Below, piece by piece: positions 38,131 to 46,577 of a stretch of DNA of 64,000 nucleotides. Positions within the stretch are counted from its first letter, which is position 1. The number at the start of each line of letters is the position of its first letter. This DNA is from [Borrelia] lusitaniae (GTDB taxonomy: Bacteria > Spirochaetota > Spirochaetia > Borreliales > Borreliaceae), in assembly GCF_030440365.1 (NCBI RefSeq), contig NZ_CP124050.1:186001-250000 (forward strand), read 5' to 3'. A program made the position numbers and the translations under genes. Under the pieces are notes generated by a model, which was not told where the DNA came from, ran no database searches, and worked only from the letters and a program-made list of their open reading frames with translations.

Positions 38131-38952
38131 TCAACCTAATGAAACATCAAGAAACATCATTAATGTAAAACCAATAACACCAAATATACTTGGCACTTTA
38201 TTGTCAATGTTTTTTCTCTTAGCTTCAGGTATTAATTGCTCAATTGACACATAAATCATAGCTCCTGCTGAGAAGGCTAAAGCAAAAGGTAAAATTCGAG
38301 TAAAAGAATAAACTGCATAAGCACCCATAAGGCCTCCTAAAATTTCCACTAATCCTGACATTTGGCCATAATTAAAGCATTTTAGCAAAGCAACATTGCC
38401 CCTTCTTAAAGGCAGAGAAATAGCTGCTCCTTCGGGGATATTTTGAATGCCAATACCAAGCGTAAGAAGCATGGCTCCAACTAAAGTTTGAATATCTGGA
38501 TTAGACGCCAGAGCTCCAAAAGCAACTCCAACAGCTAATCCTTCTGGAAAATTGTGCAAAGTAACAGCAGTAAAGAGTAAAAAATCTTTTTTCCCGTGTT
38601 TAGTTAAATCTTCATCAATAAAAGTAAGTTTATCAAGATCTGGAACAAATACATCTACAATATATATAAAAAATGCTCCAACAAGAAATCCAAAAACAGC
38701 TGGAACCCAAGTAATGTATCCAAGCTCTTCGGCTCTTTCTATAGCCGGCTGAATAAGCGAAAAAAAACTGGCCGCTATCATAATACCTGCTGAAAAGCCA
38801 AGCATAGCGTCCATTATTTTATTATCTACCTTTTTAAATAAAAAAACTGCCCCCGAGCCAAAAGCTGTAGTAAACCAAGTGAAAGTAGAACCTAAGAGTC
38901 CTAATAATACAGGATGCAAAGTCAACAAATAATCCAAAATTGATTTTATCAT
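38131..38952 (-). CDS. gufA: ZIP-family metal transporter (GufA-like)
   Basis: 273 aa, about eight membrane helices. The metal-binding helices are visible as LHNFPEGLAVGVAFGAL and GIQNIPEGAAISLPLR, with the His/Glu pattern of ZIP transporters of the GufA branch. Zinc is the likely substrate, and other divalent metals, including manganese, are possible. AGGAGG stands 6 nt before the ATG. It is convergent with pstB, with only 2 nt between the stops. Confidence 0.9.
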   Translation of the reverse strand: MIKSILDYLLTLHPVLLGLLGSTFTWFTTAFGSGAVFLFKKVDNKIMDAMLGFSAGIMIAASFFSLIQPAIERAEELGYITWVPAVFGFLVGAFFIYIVDVFVPDLDKLTFIDEDLTKHGKKDFLLFTAVTLHNFPEGLAVGVAFGALASNPDIQTLVGAMLLTLGIGIQNIPEGAAISLPLRRGNVALLKCFNYGQMSGLVEILGGLMGAYAVYSFTRILPFALAFSAGAMIYVSIEQLIPEAKRKNIDNKVPSIFGVIGFTLMMFLDVSLG

Positions 38953-38985
38953 AAAGCCTCCTATTAAAATAAATAATAAACAATT

Positions 38986-40770
38986 TTAATTATCAATCAA
39001 AATAGCTTTTATTCTTCTAATGCCCGAAGATGATGATTGTTCTTTTTGTATTTTAAAAGTACCAAGTTCATTGGTATTCTCTACATGAGGGCCCCCACAA
39101 ACTTCAAGTGAAAATCCATCTATCTCATAAACGCTCACCAAATTATCATATTTTTCTCCAAAAAGAGCTATGGCGCCTTTTTCTTGAGCCTCACTTAATT
39201 CCATTATAGATTTTTTTACAGCTAAAGAATTTTTTATCTGTAAATTAACAATCTCTTCAACTTTTTTGATCTCATCATCTGTCATCTTTTCAGAATGAAT
39301 AAAATCAAACCTTAATCGCTCAGCAGTAATATTGCTCCCCTTTTGTCTAACATGATCACCTAGTACTAATTGAAGCGCCTTATGAAGCAAATGGGTTGCT
39401 GTATGCAACTTGGTAGTCTCATAAGTATAATCAGCAAGCCCCCCTTTAAAGACTTTCTCGCTCCCCTTTTTTGAAGTCTTTTGATGCTTTTTAAAATACT
39501 CATTAAAGCCCAACTTATCAATATTAAAGCCATATTCAAAAGCAAGCTCTTCTGTTACTTCATATGGAAAACCATAAGTATCGTAGAGCTTAAAAGCAAT
39601 ATCACCAGGAATAGTCTTAGAAGATAAATTTCGTGTTATTTTAATAAATTCTTGCTCACCTTGAATTAAAGTTTTAAAAAACTTTTTTTCTTCTGTGCTC
39701 AATTCTTTTTTGATAAAATCTTTTTTTTCTGTTAACTCATTATAAAAAGATCTATAAATAGTCTCTACAGAATCAACAAGATCAGCTAAAAAATGGGACT
39801 TTATTCCAAGCTTCTTTGCATATCTAATCGATCGCCTTATTAGCCTTCTTAAGACATATCCTTGACCCAAATTGGAAGGAAAAATAACAGAACTGTCAGC
39901 AAGAATAAAACAAGCCGCTTTAACATGATCAGTAATTATTCTAATATATCTGTCATCGTCTTCTTTTTGTCCATAAATTTTACCAGAAATAGATTCTATT
40001 CTTTTTATTATAGGTAAAAATGCATCTGTATCATAAACTGAAGATTTGCCTTGCAAAAAGGCAATTGTTCTCTCAAGACCCATTCCCGTATCAACACATT
40101 TTCGGTCTAATTCTATGTAATTGCCATTTTCATCTTTATTGTATTGCATAAAAACATTATTCCAAATTTCAAAATATTTACCACAAGAACAAGTAATATC
40201 ACAGTCAAGAGAGCACTTAATCTTTCCAGTATCCACATATATTTCAGTATCTGGTCCACAAGGCCCTTTAGATCCAACAGGCCCCCAAAAATTATGTTTC
40301 TTAGAGAGATAATATATTCTATCTTTAGGAATACCCAAACTTTCCCAAACTTTAGCTGTCTCTGTATCACGAGGAATCTCTTGATCACCTTCAAAAACAC
40401 TCACATAAAGACTGTCTTTTGGAATATTTAAATAATCAGAAGACGTCAAAAATTCAAAACTAAACTTTATAGAATACTCTTTAAAATAAGCTCCAAGAGA
40501 CCAATTTCCAAGCATTTCAAAAAAAGTTAAATGGCTTAAATCTCCAACTTCATCAATGTCGCCTGTTCTTAAACACTTTTGGACATTAACAAGCATATCT
40601 CCTGATGGATGCACTTCACCAAGAAGATAAGAAGTAAGAGGTTGCATGCCAGCTGTATTGAAAAGAACTGTGGGATCATTTTCAGGAACCAATGATTTAC
40701 CCATTATTTCAACATGTTTTTTTGATTTAAAAAAATCAATATATTTTTTACGCAACTTATCAAGTGTCAT
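38986..40770 (-). CDS. alaS: Alanyl-tRNA synthetase, short form lacking C-Ala
   Basis: 594 aa, against about 875 in most bacteria. The catalytic core has FNTAGMQPL (residues about 37-45), TFFEMLGNWSLGAYFK, and GLERTIAFLQG. The editing domain keeps both metal-binding pairs, HTATHLLH (around 454) and CGGPH (around 559). The oligomerising C-Ala domain is absent and the reading frame ends normally, so this is a natural short form, known in Borrelia. GAGGA precedes the ATG, whose A overlaps the last base of the fliG1 stop (TAATG). Confidence 0.96.
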   Translation of the reverse strand: MTLDKLRKKYIDFFKSKKHVEIMGKSLVPENDPTVLFNTAGMQPLTSYLLGEVHPSGDMLVNVQKCLRTGDIDEVGDLSHLTFFEMLGNWSLGAYFKEYSIKFSFEFLTSSDYLNIPKDSLYVSVFEGDQEIPRDTETAKVWESLGIPKDRIYYLSKKHNFWGPVGSKGPCGPDTEIYVDTGKIKCSLDCDITCSCGKYFEIWNNVFMQYNKDENGNYIELDRKCVDTGMGLERTIAFLQGKSSVYDTDAFLPIIKRIESISGKIYGQKEDDDRYIRIITDHVKAACFILADSSVIFPSNLGQGYVLRRLIRRSIRYAKKLGIKSHFLADLVDSVETIYRSFYNELTEKKDFIKKELSTEEKKFFKTLIQGEQEFIKITRNLSSKTIPGDIAFKLYDTYGFPYEVTEELAFEYGFNIDKLGFNEYFKKHQKTSKKGSEKVFKGGLADYTYETTKLHTATHLLHKALQLVLGDHVRQKGSNITAERLRFDFIHSEKMTDDEIKKVEEIVNLQIKNSLAVKKSIMELSEAQEKGAIALFGEKYDNLVSVYEIDGFSLEVCGGPHVENTNELGTFKIQKEQSSSSGIRRIKAILIDN

Positions 40771-41987
40771 TAAACAAATTCCTCATTTTTTCTATATATT
40801 ACTAAATCGCCTTTTAAAGTTAAATTTTTAATATGATTAACAAAATATGATGTCATGGTTTTTAAATCTTTTTTGCTTATTTTTCCTAAAAAAGTTTCTT
40901 CATCTAAAATAATTTCTTTACGTCTTTTTGAAACATTTGAAAGCATTTTATCTCTAACCTCATCAGTTTTATCTTTAATAATAATTGCAATCTCTTTGTC
41001 TGTAAACTCTCTTAAAATATTATGTAAATCATTATCCATGATTCTCAATATTACATTGATATCAAATATTTTTTCTCGAATTTCGCTGTCCACAGCCGGA
41101 TTTAAGTCCTGCATATTAATTTTATTAAGCAAATTTTTCTCTTCATTAGAATCCATATAGCTTAAAATATCAACAAGTATCTTAGATCCATCAAGTTTAT
41201 CTGTCTTAAGACGACCCTGCATCTTAAATCTATCCTTAATCTTATTTGAAATTGCCTCTATTGTCTCCATACTCAATTGCCTTGGCTTGACAAGATCTTT
41301 TACAAATTCTTTTCTATCTTCTTCTCCTAACATTGAAAAAATATACTTTTTTTGATCCTTATTTAAATAATTATATAATATGACAAGCGTTTTAATATTC
41401 TCATCTTTAATCAACGCCCAAAGTTGTTCATGCTCAATTTGAGATAAATAATCAAAAGGAATAAAAATATCATTGCCAGTAACTTTTTTATAAATTGATT
41501 TTGCTTTAGATTTTCCTAAAGATTTATTCAATAATTCATAGGCAAAGTTATCCTCAACCTTAACATACCTTTTTTCATTTTCTAGCAACTCTTCAAATTC
41601 TTTAATAATATGATCTTTTTCTTCTGGAGCAATATAACTAATCTTTGAAATTTCTCTGGTAATCAAGATTATATCCGAATCATCAAGCTCAGACATAATC
41701 TTTGCAGATTTTTCAAGTCCAATAGCTAAAAAATATTTTGCAATCTTTGTAACCTTACTCTCTTTTCGAATAAAGCCTGGCTTTAAATCATTAACATTGT
41801 TAGATTTAGGCTCAACAGGCTCTTTGTTTTTATTACCCTTAATAAGACTTATCCAAGACTTAAGCATAGAGCCTTGAATCTCTGAATCTGAAAAGTTTTT
41901 ATTCAAACTCAAAGTATCAATTTCTTCAACGGTTTTTTTGCTTAAATTTTTAATATTTTTATACTTAGAAAGCCTAGGATCCTGCAT
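40770..41987 (-). CDS. fliG1: FliG-like flagellar motor switch protein FliG1
   Basis: 405 aa FliG paralogue. A variable N-terminal 75 residues is followed by FliG_N (KYFLAIGLEKSAKIMSELDD), FliG_M and the C-terminal torque domain (SNVSKRRKEIILDEETFLGK). The normally invariant EHPQ of FliG_M is EHEQ (185-188). B. burgdorferi has two fliG genes, and FliG1 is reported to sit at one cell pole and to be needed for movement in viscous media, whereas FliG2 is the main rotor protein. It is coupled to alaS by TAATG; pgl lies 4 nt upstream. Confidence 0.93.
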   Translation of the reverse strand: MQDPRLSKYKNIKNLSKKTVEEIDTLSLNKNFSDSEIQGSMLKSWISLIKGNKNKEPVEPKSNNVNDLKPGFIRKESKVTKIAKYFLAIGLEKSAKIMSELDDSDIILITREISKISYIAPEEKDHIIKEFEELLENEKRYVKVEDNFAYELLNKSLGKSKAKSIYKKVTGNDIFIPFDYLSQIEHEQLWALIKDENIKTLVILYNYLNKDQKKYIFSMLGEEDRKEFVKDLVKPRQLSMETIEAISNKIKDRFKMQGRLKTDKLDGSKILVDILSYMDSNEEKNLLNKINMQDLNPAVDSEIREKIFDINVILRIMDNDLHNILREFTDKEIAIIIKDKTDEVRDKMLSNVSKRRKEIILDEETFLGKISKKDLKTMTSYFVNHIKNLTLKGDLVIYRKNEEFV

Positions 41988-41991
41988 AACC

Positions 41992-42681
41992 TTAATCTCT
42001 TTTAATGTTTGTAAGAACTAATAAATTGGGATGCTCTTTTAGAAGTCTAGCTGGGCATTCATTAATAGAGCTATTAAAACTTAAAAAATTTTCTAAAGCA
42101 CGCTTTTTATCAACGCCCATAAATAACAAAACAACAGATTTTGCATTAAACAAAGATTTTGGTGTCAAGCTTATTCTTTTGCTAGGAAATTTGGGAGAAT
42201 TGTATTCATACTGATACCCTTCTACATCTGAAAACAAAAGTTTTTTTGAAGGAAAAAGCGATGCAATGTGGCCATCCTCACCAACAGAAACAAAAATGAA
42301 ATCAAAAATACTAAACCTAGAATTAAATTCAATATTATAGTCATGAATAGCTGTGGTTTCGTCTATTTCGTTATAAACAAAAGCATGAAATTTAGAAATG
42401 CTTATTAAATTTTTATCAACCATTTTAGAAAAAAAATTTTTATTTAAAAGATTATAATTGCTATTCTCGTTATTTAATGGAACACACCGTTCATCAACTA
42501 AAAAAAAATGCGATCTTTTAAAAGAAAAATTTTGTTCAAGAAAAACACTTAAAAAGGTGACTATATTTCGACCACCACAAGTTCCAATGCTTGTATATTT
42601 ATCTTTATCTATATTCATATTAAAAAAATCAAAAAATCTATTTTTTAAATAATTCTCTTCATCAGAATATAAAAACTCCAT
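41992..42681 (-). CDS. pgl: 6-phosphogluconolactonase
   Basis: 229 aa, NagB/Pgl fold. SIGTCGGRNIVTFL near residue 35 is the sugar-phosphate loop, FFLVDERCVPLNNENSNYNLL is the family signature, and FDFIFVSVGEDGHIASLFPS carries the catalytic GxDGHxASLFP pattern with Glu in place of the common Gly/Met-Asp. It catalyses the second oxidative step of the pentose phosphate pathway. AAGGAA precedes the ATG. It is upstream of fliG1 and alaS. Confidence 0.93.
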   Translation of the reverse strand: MEFLYSDEENYLKNRFFDFFNMNIDKDKYTSIGTCGGRNIVTFLSVFLEQNFSFKRSHFFLVDERCVPLNNENSNYNLLNKNFFSKMVDKNLISISKFHAFVYNEIDETTAIHDYNIEFNSRFSIFDFIFVSVGEDGHIASLFPSKKLLFSDVEGYQYEYNSPKFPSKRISLTPKSLFNAKSVVLLFMGVDKKRALENFLSFNSSINECPARLLKEHPNLLVLTNIKRD

Positions 42682-42755
42682 TTAATTTCCTTTAATACAT
42701 ATTAATCTAAATAATAAGAAATGATTGTAACAATCCTTAATATTTTTTGAGGATA

Positions 42756-42779
42756 AAGCTTTTGATTTATCAAAAGCTT
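42756..42779. promoter_or_regulatory. Perfect 11-bp inverted repeat upstream of pgl
   Basis: AAGCTTTTGAT-TT-ATCAAAAGCTT. The arms are perfect and almost touch. It lies 75 nt before the pgl ATG and 50 nt after the small ORF at 42829. Neither side has a U-tract, so an intrinsic terminator is unlikely. A protein-binding site or leader hairpin for pgl-fliG1-alaS is more plausible. Confidence 0.45.
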
Positions 42780-42828
42780 ATATCAACTGAAAAAAAATCA
42801 AAGTATTCTTGAATTTGCATTTTTAATT

Positions 42829-43059
42829 TTACCCAATTTGAAACCAAAATGTTTTGCAAATTTCAAAGCTAATCAAATCTGCATTAAAGATTGAATTTGC
42901 TAGCATTTCAAACTTTATATCATTGATTTTATCAAAATAATATCTTGAACCTCCATTATTACTAATCAACAGAATTTGATTATAAAACTCAATAATATTT
43001 TTTCCTAATGTTTTAATTTTTTCAACATTAATTGTATTCGCAATTAAAGAAAAATACAT
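42829..43059 (-). pseudogene. Small ORF, possibly a gene remnant
   Basis: 76 aa, no recognised domain, no signal peptide and no convincing Shine-Dalgarno site before the ATG, which lies only 11 nt beyond a strong hairpin. It follows another small ORF (43093-43386) by 33 nt in a different frame, so the two could be pieces of one older gene, or this could be a real small protein translated from an upstream start. I cannot distinguish these from one sequence. Confidence 0.4.
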
Positions 43060-43070
43060 ACTGTACCTAT

Positions 43071-43100
43071 ATAAGTAGAGTTTCTATAACTCCTACTTAT
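43071..43100 (-). other. Hairpin spanning the stop of the 97-aa ORF
   Basis: ATAAGTAGAGTT / AACTCCTACTTAT: 12 bp with a single bulged base and loop TCTAT. The TAG stop of the upstream ORF (43093-43095) lies inside the stem. No U-tract follows on either strand. It could block translation of the following small ORF or mark the 3' end of the mRNA. Confidence 0.5.
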
Positions 43101-43386
43101 TAAAATTCATAAATCCTATTTTTATACGGTATTTATCAAATCTACATTTAATAAAAAAGTTTTTAATCTTAGATAAATTTAAATTATTTACCTTAATGCT
43201 GTCATAAGCCTTATAAGCATTCAAATCATATTCTAAATTCCAACTAGAAAATGTTAAAGGGATTTCTTTTTCGCTTATGTTCTTAAGTGCAATAAAATTG
43301 CCATTCTTAGTGATAATATTTTTTATTTCATAAGAAATTATAATTGACAATGCTAGGAAAAATAATAAATCTTTTCTTCCAGGCAT
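43093..43386 (-). CDS. Small exported or membrane-anchored protein, unknown function
   Basis: 97 aa from the ATG at 43386, chosen because AGGAGG stands 9 nt before it; a longer ORF begins 33 nt upstream without such a site. The N-terminus (KDLLFFLALSIIISYEI) is a membrane anchor or uncleaved signal. The rest looks beta-stranded (SWNLEYDLNAYKAYDSI) and is not recognised. Divergent from dusA. Confidence 0.6.
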   Translation of the reverse strand: MPGRKDLLFFLALSIIISYEIKNIITKNGNFIALKNISEKEIPLTFSSWNLEYDLNAYKAYDSIKVNNLNLSKIKNFFIKCRFDKYRIKIGFMNFNK

Positions 43387-43419
43387 ATAACAATTCCTCC
43401 TAAAAATAAGAACAAACAA

Positions 43420-43448
43420 TTGTTAAATTAGCTCGTTTATTCTAACAT
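43420..43448 (+). promoter_or_regulatory. Promoter placing dusA on a leaderless mRNA
   Basis: TTGTTA (43420-43425), a 17-nt spacer and TAACAT (43443-43448). The expected start of transcription is 43454-43457, at the dusA ATG itself, and there is no Shine-Dalgarno site before that ATG. Confidence 0.45.
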
Positions 43449-43456
43449 ATTATGTA

Positions 43457-44464
43457 ATGTTAATAAATCGAAAAATATCAATAGCCCCAATGGTAAACAT
43501 TACAGACGAACATTTCAGATATTTAATAAGACTTTTATCAAAAAAAGTTACATTATATACCCCAATGATTTCTGCAAAATCAATAATTATGGGTAATGTA
43601 AAAAAAATTGTAAAGCAAACACCCTTAGAATCTCCAATTGCAATTCAAATAGCAACAAACTCTACAAATGATGCTCTTAAAGCCATTCAAATTCTTGAAA
43701 AACACTTCAATTTTGATGAGTACAATCTTAATGTTGGATGTCCATCTCTTAAAATCCAAAATGCAAATTATGGAGCTTGTCTAATGAGCAATGCTAATCA
43801 AGTAGGTGAAATTTTAAAAACAATGAAAGAAAACACAAATAAGCCTATTTCAATTAAACATAGATTAGGGATAAGGCTTTTGCCTAGTGATTACAAAAAT
43901 GAAAGTTACTCTGAGGTACAAAGCTTTGTCAAAACAATCTCAAAGTTTGGTATCAAAAACTTTATTGTACATGCAAGGGTTGCAATATTAAAAGGATTTT
44001 CTCCTAAAAATAATAGAAATGTCCCAAAATTAAGACATGAATTTGTATACAATCTTAAAAAAGAGAATAAAAATTTGTTTATTGAAACAAACGGAGGAAT
44101 CAACAACTCAGAGCAAATTAAAAAACACTTGTCTTTTGTTGATTCTGTCATGATTGGAAGAAGTGCATTTGAAAATCCATACTTTATTGCAAACGCATCA
44201 AGAGAATTTTTAAATGAAACTGAGAAAATTCTAACAAGAAAAGAAATATTGATGCAAATGACAGAATATATTAAAGAATACGAAAATTATTTATCAATAA
44301 ATACACTATTCAAACATCTCATGGGAATAACATTTTCCAAAGAAGGAGCTAAAAAATTTAGACAAAATTTAACAGCACCATTTCCAAAAAACTTAAGAAA
44401 ACATGAAATATTACTAAAAGCTATAGAAACATTGCCAGAAAAAATACTAAACTCTAATTCTTAA
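43457..44464 (+). CDS. dusA: tRNA-dihydrouridine synthase, DusA type
   Basis: 335 aa FMN enzyme that reduces uridines in the tRNA D-loop. [19 protein letters not shown] at the N-terminus and [19 protein letters not shown] (residues about 93-111), carrying the catalytic Cys, match the DusA subfamily (CPSxxVQxxxFGACLM). IKHRLGI, FIVHARV and the FMN-binding ETNGGI ... [14 protein letters not shown] follow. The start has no Shine-Dalgarno site and may be leaderless. The end overlaps convergent serS by 11 nt. Confidence 0.94.
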   Translation: MLINRKISIAPMVNITDEHFRYLIRLLSKKVTLYTPMISAKSIIMGNVKKIVKQTPLESPIAIQIATNSTNDALKAIQILEKHFNFDEYNLNVGCPSLKIQNANYGACLMSNANQVGEILKTMKENTNKPISIKHRLGIRLLPSDYKNESYSEVQSFVKTISKFGIKNFIVHARVAILKGFSPKNNRNVPKLRHEFVYNLKKENKNLFIETNGGINNSEQIKKHLSFVDSVMIGRSAFENPYFIANASREFLNETEKILTRKEILMQMTEYIKEYENYLSINTLFKHLMGITFSKEGAKKFRQNLTAPFPKNLRKHEILLKAIETLPEKILNSNS

Positions 44465-45731
44465 AAGGGATGTAATCAAAACCTGTATACTTAACCAAAC
44501 TTTTAGGAATTTTAACTCCTCCCCTTTCATCTTGAAAATTTTCAAGTATGGAAATAATAACTCTTGTAGTAGCTATTGCTGTTCCATTTACCATGTGTGC
44601 AAATTTATTTTGCCCATCTTGATCTTTATATCTAATCTTAAGCCTTCTTGACTGATAATCTGTACAATTTGAAGTTGAGGTAATCTCCCCATAATTACCT
44701 TTACCATCTCTTCCAGGCATCCATGCTTCAATATCATATTTTTTATAAGCTGGCGAACCAAGATCAAAAGAACAAATATTTAAAACCCTATAAGGAATTT
44801 CAAGTTCAGTAAAAATTTGCTCTTGAATGCTCAAAAATTCGTCATGAATATTTTGAGATTCTTCTGCTTTGCAAAAACAAAACATCTCTACCTTGCTAAA
44901 CTGATGAACTCTATAAAGACCTTTTGAAAATTGACCGTATGCTCCAGCTTCTTTTCTAAAACAATGTGAAAATCCTGCCATTCTTATTGGTAAAGTAAGA
45001 TCTATTATTTTATTATAATAATAGCCACCAAGCGTAATTTCAGAAGTACCTACAAGATACTTATCTGTATCTTCAATCTTATAAATATTGCTTTCTTTGC
45101 CACGAGGATTAAAACCAATCCCATCAACTATAAACTCTCTTGCAACATCAGGAGTAATAAAAACATCAAAACCTTTTTCTCTTAATTTACTTAAAGAGAA
45201 ATTAATTAGAGCAATTTCTAAAAAAACTGCTTCATTTTTAAGATAATAAAATTTACTCCCGCTAACCTCACGTGCTCTGTCAAAATCTAGAAGATCTAAA
45301 TTTTTGCCAAGCTCTAAATGATCTTTTGGCTTAAAACCGAAGCTTGGAACAACTCCCACTTTTTTTATCTCAAAATTATCTTTCTCGCTATTGCCAATAG
45401 GCACATCAGGTGACAAAATATTGGGTACTCGCTTATTTTCAAGATCAAAATCAAAAGATACTCTCTCAAGCTCTTCTTCTAAATCAATAAGCTGTTTTTT
45501 TAAAATCTTTCCGGCTTCTATTAAAGATATTTTTAAAACCTCATCAAGATTTTCTCTCATTTTAGAGGAAATTTCATTTCTTTTTGCATTAAGCTTGCCA
45601 ATTTCGGTAATTATTTTTTTTCTCTTGTCATCGAAAGAAATTAACTTATCAATATCTAAAACAAGACCTCTTGCTTTAATACTTCTCTTAACAAGATCAA
45701 GATTATCTCTAATAAATTTCAGATCAAGCAT
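44454..45731 (-). CDS. serS: Seryl-tRNA synthetase
   Basis: 425 aa class II synthetase. An N-terminal coiled-coil arm (residues about 30-105) binds the long variable arm of tRNA-Ser. The core has motif 2 [29 protein letters not shown] and motif 3 [19 protein letters not shown]. All expected parts are present. AGGAG precedes the ATG. Divergent from the lipoprotein at 45861. Confidence 0.98.
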   Translation of the reverse strand: MLDLKFIRDNLDLVKRSIKARGLVLDIDKLISFDDKRKKIITEIGKLNAKRNEISSKMRENLDEVLKISLIEAGKILKKQLIDLEEELERVSFDFDLENKRVPNILSPDVPIGNSEKDNFEIKKVGVVPSFGFKPKDHLELGKNLDLLDFDRAREVSGSKFYYLKNEAVFLEIALINFSLSKLREKGFDVFITPDVAREFIVDGIGFNPRGKESNIYKIEDTDKYLVGTSEITLGGYYYNKIIDLTLPIRMAGFSHCFRKEAGAYGQFSKGLYRVHQFSKVEMFCFCKAEESQNIHDEFLSIQEQIFTELEIPYRVLNICSFDLGSPAYKKYDIEAWMPGRDGKGNYGEITSTSNCTDYQSRRLKIRYKDQDGQNKFAHMVNGTAIATTRVIISILENFQDERGGVKIPKSLVKYTGFDYIPFKN

Positions 45732-45860
45732 CTTATCTCCTAAGATATGTCTTAAGTAAAATTTTTAAACAAAATTACAAATCATATTAATTCATATCAA
45801 GGTTATTATATAATATTTTATAACAGGATTATAATAAATATTGCAGGGAGAAATCATAGT

Positions 45861-46562
45861 ATGCTAAATCCAAAAACAATAAAAGCAACTTTTGTGTTAG
45901 TATCTACATTAATGATTTTTAACGGATGTACAAAAAAATTAACCAAAATCAATTTTAAAGATATTGATTCAAATAGCAACAAAATGAATTCTTTAGTAAT
46001 AACTTCAATGACTTCAAAAGAAGAATCAAAATTTTATGAATACAACATTAGAATACCTAAATTAATAATTGAAGGACAAGAAAATGGAAATCTTGATGAA
46101 TTGAATACTGAGCTTAATGAACATGTAAACCAAATTGTAGCAAGACTTGACATTGTTAGTAAAGAACTTAAGCCTGAGGATAAAAAATTAAGCTTAAAAA
46201 TAGATTATGAAATTTACCATGGGTACAATACTTACACAATAATACTTATTACAACTCAAGAAATAAATAATAGTCCTATTACAAATTACAGAAGCTATTA
46301 CATTCAAGATAAAGGAAATTATATTCACAATATTGACGACATAATTAAAACAGATGAAGCATTCCCATTTTTTATAAAAAAAATTAAAGAAAAAATTTTG
46401 CCTAACGAATTATTATTTGATTTACAACAAGCAGTAATTTACTTTGAAAATAAAAAAATTATTATTAAATTCCCAGAATACACATTTAAACTAGACGAAA
46501 CAGAGGAACTTCAAAACATATTTGAATTTAATGCAAGCGAAATAGCACAATTTGTAAAATAA
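45861..46562 (+). CDS. Putative lipoprotein with an RsiV/DUF3298-like body
   Basis: 233 aa. Lipoprotein signal MLNPKTIKATFVLVSTLMIF ends IFNG-C. The mature part has the pattern YEIYHGYNTYTIILITTQ ... ITNYRSYYIQDKGNYIHNIDDI ... FPEYTFKL, resembling the DUF4163/DUF3298 region of RsiV-like proteins, but no sigma factor is nearby. That family match is inference. GGGAG precedes the ATG, and TATAAT boxes at 45809 and 45830 are candidate -10 elements. It lies 15 nt upstream of the M16 protease. Confidence 0.78.
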   Translation: MLNPKTIKATFVLVSTLMIFNGCTKKLTKINFKDIDSNSNKMNSLVITSMTSKEESKFYEYNIRIPKLIIEGQENGNLDELNTELNEHVNQIVARLDIVSKELKPEDKKLSLKIDYEIYHGYNTYTIILITTQEINNSPITNYRSYYIQDKGNYIHNIDDIIKTDEAFPFFIKKIKEKILPNELLFDLQQAVIYFENKKIIIKFPEYTFKLDETEELQNIFEFNASEIAQFVK

Positions 46563-46577
46563 GGATTAAGGCCATAA

